64,000 nucleotides of DNA from CBDAPX01 sp965198725 (GTDB taxonomy: Bacteria; Pseudomonadota; Alphaproteobacteria; Rhodobacterales; Rhodobacteraceae), in the NCBI GenBank assembly GCA_965198725.1, contig CBDAPX010000002.1, forward strand, positions 434,001 to 498,000, read 5' to 3'. Made by a program: the position numbers and the translations under genes. Shown piece after piece: positions 33,661 to 41,918 of the stretch. Numbering within the stretch: the first letter of the stretch is position 1; every line of letters starts with the position of its first letter. Under the pieces are notes generated by a model. The model did no database searches. It saw nothing but the letters and a program-made list of their open reading frames with translations, and had not been told where the DNA came from.

Positions 33661-36015
33661 ATGGCGCTGTCCAGACGAACAGGTCAGCGGTTTCAGGGGT
33701 CGATCTGGCCCGGATTTGTTGATGCGATGACAGGTTTGTTGCTCGTCCTGATGTTTGTTTTGACCATCTTCATGGTCGTGCAATTTGTTTTGCGTGAAAC
33801 GATTACAGGTCAGGAAACCGAGCTGAACGAGCTCTCTGCAGAGGTGGCGGCACTGGCCCGGGCATTGGGTCTGGAAGAGCGACGATCCAATCAACTTGAA
33901 GCACGGATGGGGGCGTTGAACACGACCCTGAACACGACCCAGTCTGACCTTGATGCCGCACGCGCCGAAATCTCGGCGCAAACATCATTGATTACGTCCT
34001 TGACCGCGCAAAGAGACCAACAGGATGAGGCGCTCGCCGCGGCTCGAACGCAAATCACGAGCTTTGAAGCGCAGGTTGCAACTCTGTTGGCTGATCAAGA
34101 TCGTGCACTAAGCCAAATAGTCGCGCTTGAAGCGGAACGGGATCAGTTGGCATCTGATCAGACCGCGTTGCTGTCGGAACAAGAGCGGTTGAACCTAGCC
34201 CTCGCCCAAAGCCGCACCGAGATCGATGCGCAAACAGAAGCCGCTCGTCTGGCGGCCGCCCAGCGGGAAGCCATGGAGGCCTTGATCGCTGATTTGCAAA
34301 GCCAAGGCGACGCACTTACGGCGCAGGTGACTGATCTTCAAGATCAATTGACTGCGGAAGAAACCGCGCGTCTGGCCGAGGCTGCGGCCGCAGAAGCCCT
34401 GCGCGCGCGGTTGCAGGACGCGGATGCCGAGTTGACGGCCATGACACTGGCCCTCGAAGCGCAACGGCAAGAGGCAGAGGACACTCTGACTCTGTTGGCC
34501 GCCGCACAAGCGGCGCGCGACGATTTGGATGCGCGTCTGTCGGCTGCATTAACGTCGATCCAGACCGCAGAAGCGAGGGCTACAGAACGCGATGCGCTCG
34601 CCGAGCGCTTGACCGCGGTTTTGGCGCAAATGGAGGTTACACAAGCCACCAATGCGCAAACGATATCTGCTTTGCAGGCGGATCTGTCCCGCGTGCGTGC
34701 CGAGGCGGATACCGCACGCAACAATTTGCAGGACCAGTTAGAGCTGGCGCGGTCCGAAACGGCTGAAACGCGCGATGCTTTGGAGGCAGAGCTTGCGCGC
34801 GCACAAGCCCAAACGGTGCAAACGCAATCGGAATTCGAAGCCGAGTTGCAGCGTTTGCAAGCGGATAACGCGGCCGCGCGTCGGGTTTTGGAAACAGAAT
34901 TGGCCACGGCCCAGCGAAGTGCAGCCAACGCGCAGGCAGAATTACAAGCACAACTGGATGAGTTGTGGCGCAACAGCGACGTCACGCAACGTGGGTTGGA
35001 AGCAGAACTGGCACAAGCGCGCTCGGCACTCAGCGAAGCACAGGAACAGTCGCAAGCAACCGCAGAAGACCGCGCATCTGTCGAAGCGCGCCTGTTGCAG
35101 GCGCTTGAATCACTAGAACGCGCGCAGGCGGCGGCGACGGATGAAGAGTTGCTGCGGTCACGTCTGGCAGCGGCACTGGCCGCACAAGCCGCTGCGGAAG
35201 CGGATGCTGCTGAACAGCTGAGCCGCGCCGAACAGCGCGCCGCATTGTTGGCCGTGGCCAATCGTGAGTTGTCTTCGCAAGAGGCTGTTTCAGCAGAAGC
35301 ACAGCGTGAGACAGCTCTTTTGAACCAGCAAGTCGCAGCCCTGCGCCAACAGTTGGAAAGCCTGCAGGGTTTGTTGGATGAGGCGCGCGAACGTGATGCC
35401 GCCTCACAGGTGCAGCTGGAATCGCTAGGTTCCGAGCTCAACACCGCCTTGGCACGGGTGGCGGCCGAAGAACGGCGTCGCCGTCAATTGGAAGAAGCCG
35501 AACGCAAACGGCTGGAAGAAGAAGCAGCCGCGCTCGCCGCCGAAGCGCAGGATCTCGAACGGTACCGGTCTGAATTCTTTGGGCGACTGCGTGACGTTCT
35601 GGGGGCTCAAGAAGGCGTGCGCATTGTTGGGGATCGGTTTGTCTTTTCATCCGAGGTCCTGTTCCCGCCCGGAGGTGCAGAGCTTTCAGACGCGGGACGT
35701 ATCGAAATCGCCAAGATCGCAGGAACGCTGCGCGATGTCGCCGATGAAATCCCGTCTGGCATCAACTGGGTGCTTCAAGTCGATGGGCACACAGATAACG
35801 TGCCATTGTCGGGGGCCGGTGCCTTTGCCGATAACTGGGAACTCAGCCAGGCGCGCGCATTGTCGGTGGTTCGCTACATGGTGAGTTTCCTGGGGCTGCC
35901 GCCGGATCGGTTGTCGGCCAATGGGTTTGGTCAATACCAACCTGTGAACGCCGCCGACACGCCGGAAGCAAGGGCGCAAAACCGGCGGATCGAGTTGAAG
36001 TTCACCGAAAAGTAA
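33661..36015 (+). CDS. MotB/OmpA-like peptidoglycan-binding protein with a very long coiled coil
   Basis: A 784-residue protein in three parts. One N-terminal membrane helix (residues 17-45) has Asp21 in 'WPGFVDAMTGLLLVLM', placed like the proton-accepting Asp of MotB. Residues of about 50-630 form an almost unbroken heptad-rich, Ala/Gln/Glu-rich coiled coil. The C-terminus is an OmpA-type peptidoglycan-binding domain ('VDGHTDNVPLSG', 'NWELSQARALSVV'). MotB is usually about 300 residues, so the coiled coil is unusually long; stretched out it could span the periplasm several times or fold back. It works with the ExbB-like protein just upstream. Its exact task (envelope maintenance, division or another) is not clear. 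Confidence 0.85.
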   Translation: MALSRRTGQRFQGSIWPGFVDAMTGLLLVLMFVLTIFMVVQFVLRETITGQETELNELSAEVAALARALGLEERRSNQLEARMGALNTTLNTTQSDLDAARAEISAQTSLITSLTAQRDQQDEALAAARTQITSFEAQVATLLADQDRALSQIVALEAERDQLASDQTALLSEQERLNLALAQSRTEIDAQTEAARLAAAQREAMEALIADLQSQGDALTAQVTDLQDQLTAEETARLAEAAAAEALRARLQDADAELTAMTLALEAQRQEAEDTLTLLAAAQAARDDLDARLSAALTSIQTAEARATERDALAERLTAVLAQMEVTQATNAQTISALQADLSRVRAEADTARNNLQDQLELARSETAETRDALEAELARAQAQTVQTQSEFEAELQRLQADNAAARRVLETELATAQRSAANAQAELQAQLDELWRNSDVTQRGLEAELAQARSALSEAQEQSQATAEDRASVEARLLQALESLERAQAAATDEELLRSRLAAALAAQAAAEADAAEQLSRAEQRAALLAVANRELSSQEAVSAEAQRETALLNQQVAALRQQLESLQGLLDEARERDAASQVQLESLGSELNTALARVAAEERRRRQLEEAERKRLEEEAAALAAEAQDLERYRSEFFGRLRDVLGAQEGVRIVGDRFVFSSEVLFPPGGAELSDAGRIEIAKIAGTLRDVADEIPSGINWVLQVDGHTDNVPLSGAGAFADNWELSQARALSVVRYMVSFLGLPPDRLSANGFGQYQPVNAADTPEARAQNRRIELKFTEK

Positions 36016-36022
36016 GTCAGGT

Positions 36023-36970
36023 CTATCGGGTCTGGATGCGTGCGGTTCGCTCTTCGAGCGTGACACCATCGCGCATGAGCTGAACCAACCCTTCATAGGT
36101 TCCTTCAGGCCATCCGTTGCCGCGTTTCTTGCGACCGGAGGCGCGAAAAAACTGGGCCTGGTTGCGGTCCATCACAACGGTCTGATCGCTGATCACGCCC
36201 TCCGAGCCGGACAAAAGCAACCGAATCTCATCACCGGCCCGTGCACCAAAACCAAAGGCCCAAATGACCAGCGCCGGCGCGTCGGTGGGTACCGTGTCCA
36301 GAGCGGCTGTGCCGGCCTTGATGTCGCTGTATTCGGGAATGCCCGCCGCAAACCCCAGCGACAAAATCCCGCCGGGACGATACGGGATGGCGGCCTGCCA
36401 AAGCGTCTCGTTGCTCCCACAGTCGTCGGAATGGGACGGGTCAAACGGGTCTATGACGCGTCCGTCTTGGCGTAACGTGACATGCACATGTGGAAACTCG
36501 GTCGAGCCCGAATACCCGACTTGGCCCAAAGCATCGCCGGTCGTTACCTGATCACCAATCTTAACCGTCAACGGCCCCTGCTTGAGGTGGCAATATTGGG
36601 TGGTAAATCCTTCGGCATGCTCCACAACGACGCCGTTCCCGCATTCACGCCCTTGGGTGTCAGGTCCTATCCCTGAATCAGCCACCCCATCGCGCAGCCC
36701 GGTCACGCGCCCGTCCGCCATGGCAATCACATCAACACCGGCCTGCATTGCCTTGAGGTCTATCAAAGCAAAGTCGGTGCCCTTGTGTCCGTCATAAGTC
36801 AGGGGGCCACAGGCGAAATCCTGATGACCGTCGCCCGGGTCGCGGTCGACGAATTGTTGGACGTAGCAATCGGAACCCAGTGTGCAATCGATCGGCAAGC
36901 CCAAACGAAAATCACTCGCCACAGCAGGTGCGGCGAGTGAAACTGTTGCGGCAAAAAACGCCGCGCGCAT
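36023..36970 (-). CDS. M23-family metallopeptidase, exported
   Basis: A 315-residue protein with signal peptide ('AATVSLAAPAVAS'). The LytM/M23 zinc site is 'GHKGTDF' (His62, Asp66) and 'HVHV' near residue 160. It may cut peptidoglycan cross-bridges, or act as an adaptor if inactive, but all zinc ligands appear present. The residues after 190 form a beta-rich extra domain. Its ATG shares one base with the clpA stop (TAATG). It is convergent with the MotB/OmpA-like gene, whose product also works at the cell wall. Confidence 0.9.
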   Translation of the reverse strand: MRAAFFAATVSLAAPAVASDFRLGLPIDCTLGSDCYVQQFVDRDPGDGHQDFACGPLTYDGHKGTDFALIDLKAMQAGVDVIAMADGRVTGLRDGVADSGIGPDTQGRECGNGVVVEHAEGFTTQYCHLKQGPLTVKIGDQVTTGDALGQVGYSGSTEFPHVHVTLRQDGRVIDPFDPSHSDDCGSNETLWQAAIPYRPGGILSLGFAAGIPEYSDIKAGTAALDTVPTDAPALVIWAFGFGARAGDEIRLLLSGSEGVISDQTVVMDRNQAQFFRASGRKKRGNGWPEGTYEGLVQLMRDGVTLEERTARIQTR

Positions 36971-39303
36971 TAGTCTGCGGTCAACAGCGGTGGCTTGTCA
37001 CCTGACAGCCGAGGATTGGCCGGACCTTCGATTTTCAGATCGATCTCGCCGCCCTTTATGCCAACCTTGACCAAGCCGCCTTTGGCCAGTTTTCCGAACA
37101 ACAGCTCTTCGGCCAGCGGCTTCTTGATGTATTCTTGGATCACACGGCACAGCGGACGTGCGCCCATCTTGTCATCATAACCCTTATCGGCCAGCCATTC
37201 GGCGGCGGGTTTGGTCAGCTCGATCGTGACGCCGCGATCCATCAATTGCGCTTCCAGTTGCAGGACGAATTTCTCGACCACTTGCAGGATCACGTCCTTC
37301 GGCAGCGGTGCGAAGGAAATGACTGCGTCCAACCGGTTGCGGAACTCTGGCGTAAAGGTCCGTTCGATGGCGGCGGTATCTTCGCCTTCGCGACGATCCC
37401 GTCCGAAACCGATGGCAGCCTTGGCCTGTTCGGTGGCACCTGCGTTGGATGTCATGATCAAGACAACGTTCCGGAAATCAACGGTCCGTCCGTTGTGATC
37501 CGTCAACTGACCGTGATCCATCACTTGCAGAAGGATGTTGTACACATTCGGGTGCGCTTTTTCGATCTCGTCAAGAAGCAAGACACAATGCGGGTGCTGG
37601 TCAACGCCATCGGTCAGCATACCGCCCTGGTCGAAGCCGACATAGCCGGGAGGCGCGCCAATCAGACGGCTGACCGCGTGTTTCTCCATGTATTCCGACA
37701 TGTCAAACCGCAACAGTTCAACGCCCAGCGTGTCCGCCAGTTGCTTTGCGACCTCGGTTTTACCGACGCCCGTTGGACCCGCAAAGAGGTAGTTACCAAT
37801 TGGCTTCTCTGGCTCGCGCAGACCCGCCCGCGCCAGTTTGATCGCGCTAGACAACGCCTCGATCGCTTTGTCCTGACCAAAGACCACGCGTTTGAGAGAC
37901 GTTTCCAGATCTTTGAGGACCTCGGCATCGTCCTTGCTGACGTTCTTCGGAGGGATGCGCGCGATCTTGGCGACCACGGCTTCGATCTCTTTCACACCGA
38001 TTGTCTTGCGACGCTTGCTTTCAGCCACCAGATGCTGCGCGGCGCCGGCCTCATCAATCACGTCGATCGCCTTGTCCGGCAATTTGCGGTCGTTGATATA
38101 CCGCGCCGACAGTTCCACGGCGGTCTTGATCGCATCCGAAGTGTATTTGACGCTGTGGTGTTCCTCAAAATACGGCTTCAAGCCCTTGAGGATTTTTACG
38201 CTGTCTTCGACCGACGGTTCATTGACGTCGATTTTCTGGAACCGGCGGCTCAGCGCGCGGTCCTTTTCGAAATGCTGGCGGAATTCCTTATACGTGGTGG
38301 ATCCCATCGTGCGCAGCTTGCCACCCTGCAACGCAGGTTTCAGCAGGTTCGACGCATCCATGGCGCCGCCAGAGGTTGCCCCGGCGCCGATCGCAGTGTG
38401 AATTTCGTCGATGAACAGCACCGCGTCAGGGTGTTCTTCCAATTCGGTCACAACCGCCTTCAACCGCTCTTCGAAGTCGCCGCGATAACGTGTGCCTGCC
38501 AGAAGCGCGCCCATGTCGAGCGAGTAAATCGTGGTGTTTTTCAAAACCTCGGGTGTTTCGCCGGCCACGATTTTGCGCGCGAGCCCCTCGGCAATGGCGG
38601 TTTTGCCAACACCGGGGTCGCCCACCAGAAGCGGGTTGTTCTTGCGGCGACGGCACAGGACTTGAATGCAGCGTTCCACCTCGTGGTCGCGACCGATCAG
38701 GGGATCGATATCACCGCCGCGCGATTTGGAATTAAGGTCGACGCAATACTTGGCAAGCGCGCTTTCTTTCTTTTTGCCTTCCGAATAACAGGAAGATGTT
38801 TGTTGTGGGTCGTCTTCCTGTTCGTTCGAACCGGTCACCGGGCGGCTTTCGCCAAAAGCGGGGTCCTTTGCCACGCCATGCGCAATGAAATTAACGGCGT
38901 CATAGCGGGTCATTTCCCGTTCCTGCAGGAAGTAGGCTGCGTTCGATTCGCGTTCGGCAAAGATCGCGACCAGAACGTTGGCCCCGGTCACCTCTGCGCG
39001 GCCCGAAGACTGAACATGAATGGCCGCGCGCTGAATCACCCGCTGGAACGCGGCGGTTGGGACGGCTTCGGATCCGTCGATGTCGGTCACCAGATTGGCG
39101 AGATCTTCGTCCACGAACTCAACGAGCGTGCTGCGCAGCTCATCAAGGTTCACGCTGCAAGCGCGCACAACGCGGGTTGCATCCGGTTCATCCAAAAGTG
39201 CGAGCAGCAAGTGCTCTAGCGTCGCAAATTCGTGCCGGCGATCATTTGCCAGCGCGAGTGCGGAGTGAATGGCCTGCTCAAGTGTCGTCGAGAATGAAGG
39301 CAC
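36970..39303 (-). CDS. clpA: ATP-dependent Clp protease ATP-binding subunit ClpA
   Basis: A 777-residue AAA+ unfoldase that feeds substrates into ClpP. It has the double Clp N-domain at 1-140, D1 Walker A 'GDPGVGKTAIAEG', D2 Walker A 'GPTGVGKTEVAKQ', and the ClpP-binding loop of the 'IGF' type in D2 ('KAAIGFGR'). I choose the GTG at 39303 because AGGAG lies seven bases before it and the product then begins 'MPSFSTTLEQAI', the family start; the frame extends 48 bases further upstream without such support. The adaptor gene clpS, often next to clpA, is not adjacent here. The 174 bases before it hold CTTGAA that might be part of a heat-shock promoter. Confidence 0.96.
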   Translation of the reverse strand: MPSFSTTLEQAIHSALALANDRRHEFATLEHLLLALLDEPDATRVVRACSVNLDELRSTLVEFVDEDLANLVTDIDGSEAVPTAAFQRVIQRAAIHVQSSGRAEVTGANVLVAIFAERESNAAYFLQEREMTRYDAVNFIAHGVAKDPAFGESRPVTGSNEQEDDPQQTSSCYSEGKKKESALAKYCVDLNSKSRGGDIDPLIGRDHEVERCIQVLCRRRKNNPLLVGDPGVGKTAIAEGLARKIVAGETPEVLKNTTIYSLDMGALLAGTRYRGDFEERLKAVVTELEEHPDAVLFIDEIHTAIGAGATSGGAMDASNLLKPALQGGKLRTMGSTTYKEFRQHFEKDRALSRRFQKIDVNEPSVEDSVKILKGLKPYFEEHHSVKYTSDAIKTAVELSARYINDRKLPDKAIDVIDEAGAAQHLVAESKRRKTIGVKEIEAVVAKIARIPPKNVSKDDAEVLKDLETSLKRVVFGQDKAIEALSSAIKLARAGLREPEKPIGNYLFAGPTGVGKTEVAKQLADTLGVELLRFDMSEYMEKHAVSRLIGAPPGYVGFDQGGMLTDGVDQHPHCVLLLDEIEKAHPNVYNILLQVMDHGQLTDHNGRTVDFRNVVLIMTSNAGATEQAKAAIGFGRDRREGEDTAAIERTFTPEFRNRLDAVISFAPLPKDVILQVVEKFVLQLEAQLMDRGVTIELTKPAAEWLADKGYDDKMGARPLCRVIQEYIKKPLAEELLFGKLAKGGLVKVGIKGGEIDLKIEGPANPRLSGDKPPLLTAD

Positions 39304-39477
39304 GTGGGTGCTCCTCTTATCTGGGTCGGGAGGGGAACGTGTTGGGGACACTCCCCCAGACCAACCATGTCCTCATATCTTTAGAGTTTGGTTGATCGGC
39401 CCCCGGCTTCAAGTTTTTTCTTTCATTTAGCGGTCACAATTGCGCGGACCTGTGGCGGTTCGTCTTGTTTTCGAGCG

Positions 39478-40245
39478 TCAGAATTTGTCTTTGCGGGACC
39501 GGATCTCGGCAAATGCCTCGGAATCACTGGCATCGGGCATCCCGATGGCGATTTTCACTTCGCTGAGATTGGCACGCAAAAACGGATTTGTTTTCAATTC
39601 GTCAGCCAGCAAACTCGGGACCGTTGGCTCATTCTGGGCGCGGTGCGTCGCGATCTGCCGTCTGCGCAAAGTAAGGTCTGAATTTTCGGGTTCAATAGTC
39701 ACCGCGAAATTGCCGTTGGCGGTTGTGTATTCATGGCCCGAATAAATCATAGTTTCCGAGGGCAGGGCCGCCAGCTTTTGCAGGCTTTCCCACATCATAT
39801 CCATAGTGCCTTCAAAAACCCGACCGCACCCCAGCGCCATCAGACTGTCTGCCGTAAACGCCGCATAGCTGTGGGGGAAATGAAACGCGATGTGGCCTAT
39901 GGTGTGGCCAGAGACATCCAGCACTTTGCCCGTCTCTGACCCGATTGAGATCTCGTCACCCTCAACAACCGCTCGATCCAGTTTTGGCAACCGCGCCGCA
40001 TCCTTGGCGTGCCCCGTGACGCGCGCAGCATGTGTTTTCAGAATTTCTGGCAGCGCCATGACGTGGTCATCGTGATGATGCGTGATCAACACATCCGTCA
40101 GCGTCCAGCCCCGTTGCGCCAGAACCGCAAGGATTGGCCCCGACTCGGGCGCGTCAATCAGCGCGGTGTCACCGCTTGCAGCGTCATGCGCAAGAAAAGC
40201 GTAGTTATCAGACAGGCAGGGGATGGTGAGGATCTCAAGGGGCAT
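39478..40245 (-). CDS. gloB: Hydroxyacylglutathione hydrolase (glyoxalase II)
   Basis: A 255-residue metallo-beta-lactamase-fold hydrolase that splits S-lactoylglutathione. The binuclear metal motif is 'THHHDDH', with further ligands in 'VSGHTIGHIAF', 'FTADSL' and 'YSGHEYT'. The C-terminal glutathione-binding helices follow ('NPFLRA'). The start at 40245 ('MPLEILTIPCLSDNYAF') fits the family best; an in-frame ATG 18 bases upstream is possible. It is divergent from a methyltransferase gene. Confidence 0.92.
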   Translation of the reverse strand: MPLEILTIPCLSDNYAFLAHDAASGDTALIDAPESGPILAVLAQRGWTLTDVLITHHHDDHVMALPEILKTHAARVTGHAKDAARLPKLDRAVVEGDEISIGSETGKVLDVSGHTIGHIAFHFPHSYAAFTADSLMALGCGRVFEGTMDMMWESLQKLAALPSETMIYSGHEYTTANGNFAVTIEPENSDLTLRRRQIATHRAQNEPTVPSLLADELKTNPFLRANLSEVKIAIGMPDASDSEAFAEIRSRKDKF

Positions 40246-40306
40246 GGTCATTCGCTTTGTCATTGATAGAGTGACACCAGCTTGGCCGATGAAACGGATG
40301 TCCGCA

Positions 40307-41053
40307 ATGCATCTCGACGTGCAGGATCTGAGGAACTTTTACTACCGCAGCACGTTGGGCCGTGCCGCGCAGTCGTCGATCCGCGCCAAATTGTTGGAAT
40401 TATGGCCAGAGGCAAAAGGGCAGACTGTAGTCGGATTTGGTTTCGCGGTTCCGTTGCTTCGACCTTACCTAAAGTCCGCGCGACGGACGATCGCCCTGAT
40501 GCCCGGCCCGCAGGGCGTGATGCCTTGGCCAGCTGGCCTGCCGAATGTTTCTGTGCTGACCGAAGAAACCCTGTGGCCGCTGGAAACGGGACATGTCGAC
40601 AAGCTGATCCTGCTGCATGGGTTGGAAACCTCGGAACGCCCCTCGGACGTTCTGAATGAATGCGCTCGGGTGTTGGGCCCCGGCGGCAAGGTCGTGTTCA
40701 TCGTGCCGAACCGGGCCGGTTTGTGGTCGCGGAGTGACAAAACGCCGTTTGGTTATGGTCGGCCCTACACGCTGGGCCAGTTTGAAACACAGATTCGCAT
40801 CCATGGGTTTATGCCCGAACGCCACAGCGCGGCGTTGCACTTGATGCCGTCCGAACGGCGGTTCTGGCTAAAATCGAGCCGGTTAATTGAAAAGATGGGG
40901 GCGATCAGCCCGACCTCGCGGGCGGGCGGTGTTTTGATTATCGAGGCCTCTAAACGGGTGCAGCCGCCGCGCGGAACCCCCATCAAAGACGCTGAACGCA
41001 GTCCTTTACGCGCTTTGGAAGGCATCGCCGATCCGGTTGCGAAACCTGTTTGA
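40307..41053 (+). CDS. SAM-dependent methyltransferase, class I
   Basis: A 248-residue methyltransferase-like protein widespread in Rhodobacterales. It starts 'MHLDVQDLRNFYYRS', and the SAM-binding region 'VVGFGFAVPLLRPYL' is a shortened form of the usual glycine-rich loop; 'RVLGPGGKVVFIVPN' matches the later strand of methyltransferase family 11. In place of an acidic residue after strand 2 I see no clear candidate, so SAM binding is plausible but not certain. The substrate is unknown. Two further in-frame ATG codons 9 and 18 bases upstream could be used. Confidence 0.75.
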   Translation: MHLDVQDLRNFYYRSTLGRAAQSSIRAKLLELWPEAKGQTVVGFGFAVPLLRPYLKSARRTIALMPGPQGVMPWPAGLPNVSVLTEETLWPLETGHVDKLILLHGLETSERPSDVLNECARVLGPGGKVVFIVPNRAGLWSRSDKTPFGYGRPYTLGQFETQIRIHGFMPERHSAALHLMPSERRFWLKSSRLIEKMGAISPTSRAGGVLIIEASKRVQPPRGTPIKDAERSPLRALEGIADPVAKPV

Positions 41054-41357
41054 CCCCGTTGAACCGGGCGGTTTCGTCACACTGCCTATGGATTGGTCTA
41101 AATGGGAATCGCTCAACTGTAAGAAAACGCAGGGTTTTCGTCTAAACGATACATGCGCAAAGCGTCGCACGCGGTATAAATGCCGAAAAACAGGCGATTT
41201 TGCCCCGTGCAGAAAGCAATATACTGTGTTGCGAGGTGCGAAACGCTCTGCTAAGTCCACGCTGATTTTCACGGCCAGCCACACGCGACGGCCGGTTCAC
41301 GCCCCCGGGGGCGCGTTTGGTGCGCGTTGACGGGGCCAAGATGTCGGAAGGGTGGAC
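41054..41357 (+). promoter_or_regulatory. Region upstream of the atp operon
   Basis: About 300 bases without a credible gene. It holds a TATACT at 41220-41225 that could be a -10 box, with a poor -35 (TTTTGC) 17 bases before, and a perfect 14-base GC palindrome CGCCCCCGGGGGCG at 41299-41312 between that point and atpH. It probably contains the atp promoter(s). A short frame here lacks codon features of a gene. Confidence 0.35.
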
Positions 41358-41918
41358 GTGTCCGAACCAGCTTCGATCTCCGCAGGCATTGCCGAGCGCT
41401 ATGCAACAGCGATTTTTGAAATCGCAAATGACAACGATAACCTTAATCGCCTTGAAACAGGTGTCGGCGACTTGTCCGCCGCACTAAGCGAAAGCGAAGA
41501 TCTGCGCAGCATGATCCATTCGCCGATGATGTCGCGCGAAGAGCAAGGCAAGGCGATCGTTGCCGTAGCCCAGAAAATGGATCTTCAGCCTGTTCTGGTG
41601 AAATCACTTGGTCTGATGGCCGAAAAGCGCCGCCTGTTCGTGTTGCCGCAACTTTTGTCGGCTCTTCAAACCATGTTGGCTGCGGCCCGCAATGAAGTTA
41701 CCGCCGAAGTGACCAGCGCGAAGGCGTTGACCAAAACACAATCGGAAAAACTGGCGGCCACCCTGAAGTCCCAACTGGGTCAGGACGTCACAATCAATGC
41801 GACCGTCGATAAGGATCTCATCGGCGGTCTTGTCGTAAAAGTGGGCTCGAAAATGATCGACACGTCGATCCGCTCGCGGCTCAACTCTCTCCAGAATGCA
41901 ATGAAAGAGGTCGGATAA
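41358..41918 (+). CDS. atpH: ATP synthase F1 delta subunit
   Basis: A 186-residue delta (OSCP-type) subunit that joins F1 to the peripheral stalk. The start 'SEPASISAGIAERYATAIFEI' and the C-terminal 'LIGGLVVKVGSKMIDTSIRSRL' (both in part) are typical. I choose the GTG at 41358 because GGAAGG lies about seven bases before it; another GTG six bases upstream is possible. It begins atpHAGDC, with the atpA start directly after its stop. The F0 genes are not in this window, as usual in Alphaproteobacteria. Confidence 0.95.
   Translation: MSEPASISAGIAERYATAIFEIANDNDNLNRLETGVGDLSAALSESEDLRSMIHSPMMSREEQGKAIVAVAQKMDLQPVLVKSLGLMAEKRRLFVLPQLLSALQTMLAAARNEVTAEVTSAKALTKTQSEKLAATLKSQLGQDVTINATVDKDLIGGLVVKVGSKMIDTSIRSRLNSLQNAMKEVG

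Noticed and set aside
34344..35444. Long Ser/Ala/Cys-rich frame antisense to the coiled-coil gene
   Set aside because: The composition (SSAASSA, many Cys) is what the reverse of Ala/Gln/Glu codons yields; the sense strand encodes a clear MotB/OmpA-like protein.
32425..36015. The proton-channel pair as a Zorya-type defence system
   Set aside because: Zorya needs ZorC/ZorD or ZorE next to the motor genes and has its long tail on the ZorA side. Here the neighbours are a ChaC-like enzyme, an M23 peptidase and clpA, and the long coiled coil is on the MotB-like protein.
37135..39219. A very long open frame on the plus strand antisense to clpA
   Set aside because: It mirrors the clpA codon pattern; in GC-rich genomes such antisense frames are common. 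ClpA is complete and strongly supported on the other strand.
41037..41330. A 97-codon frame before atpH
   Set aside because: It overlaps the end of the methyltransferase gene, has a Lys/Arg/Cys-rich composition unlike the neighbours and no ribosome site; it is better explained as the atp promoter region.
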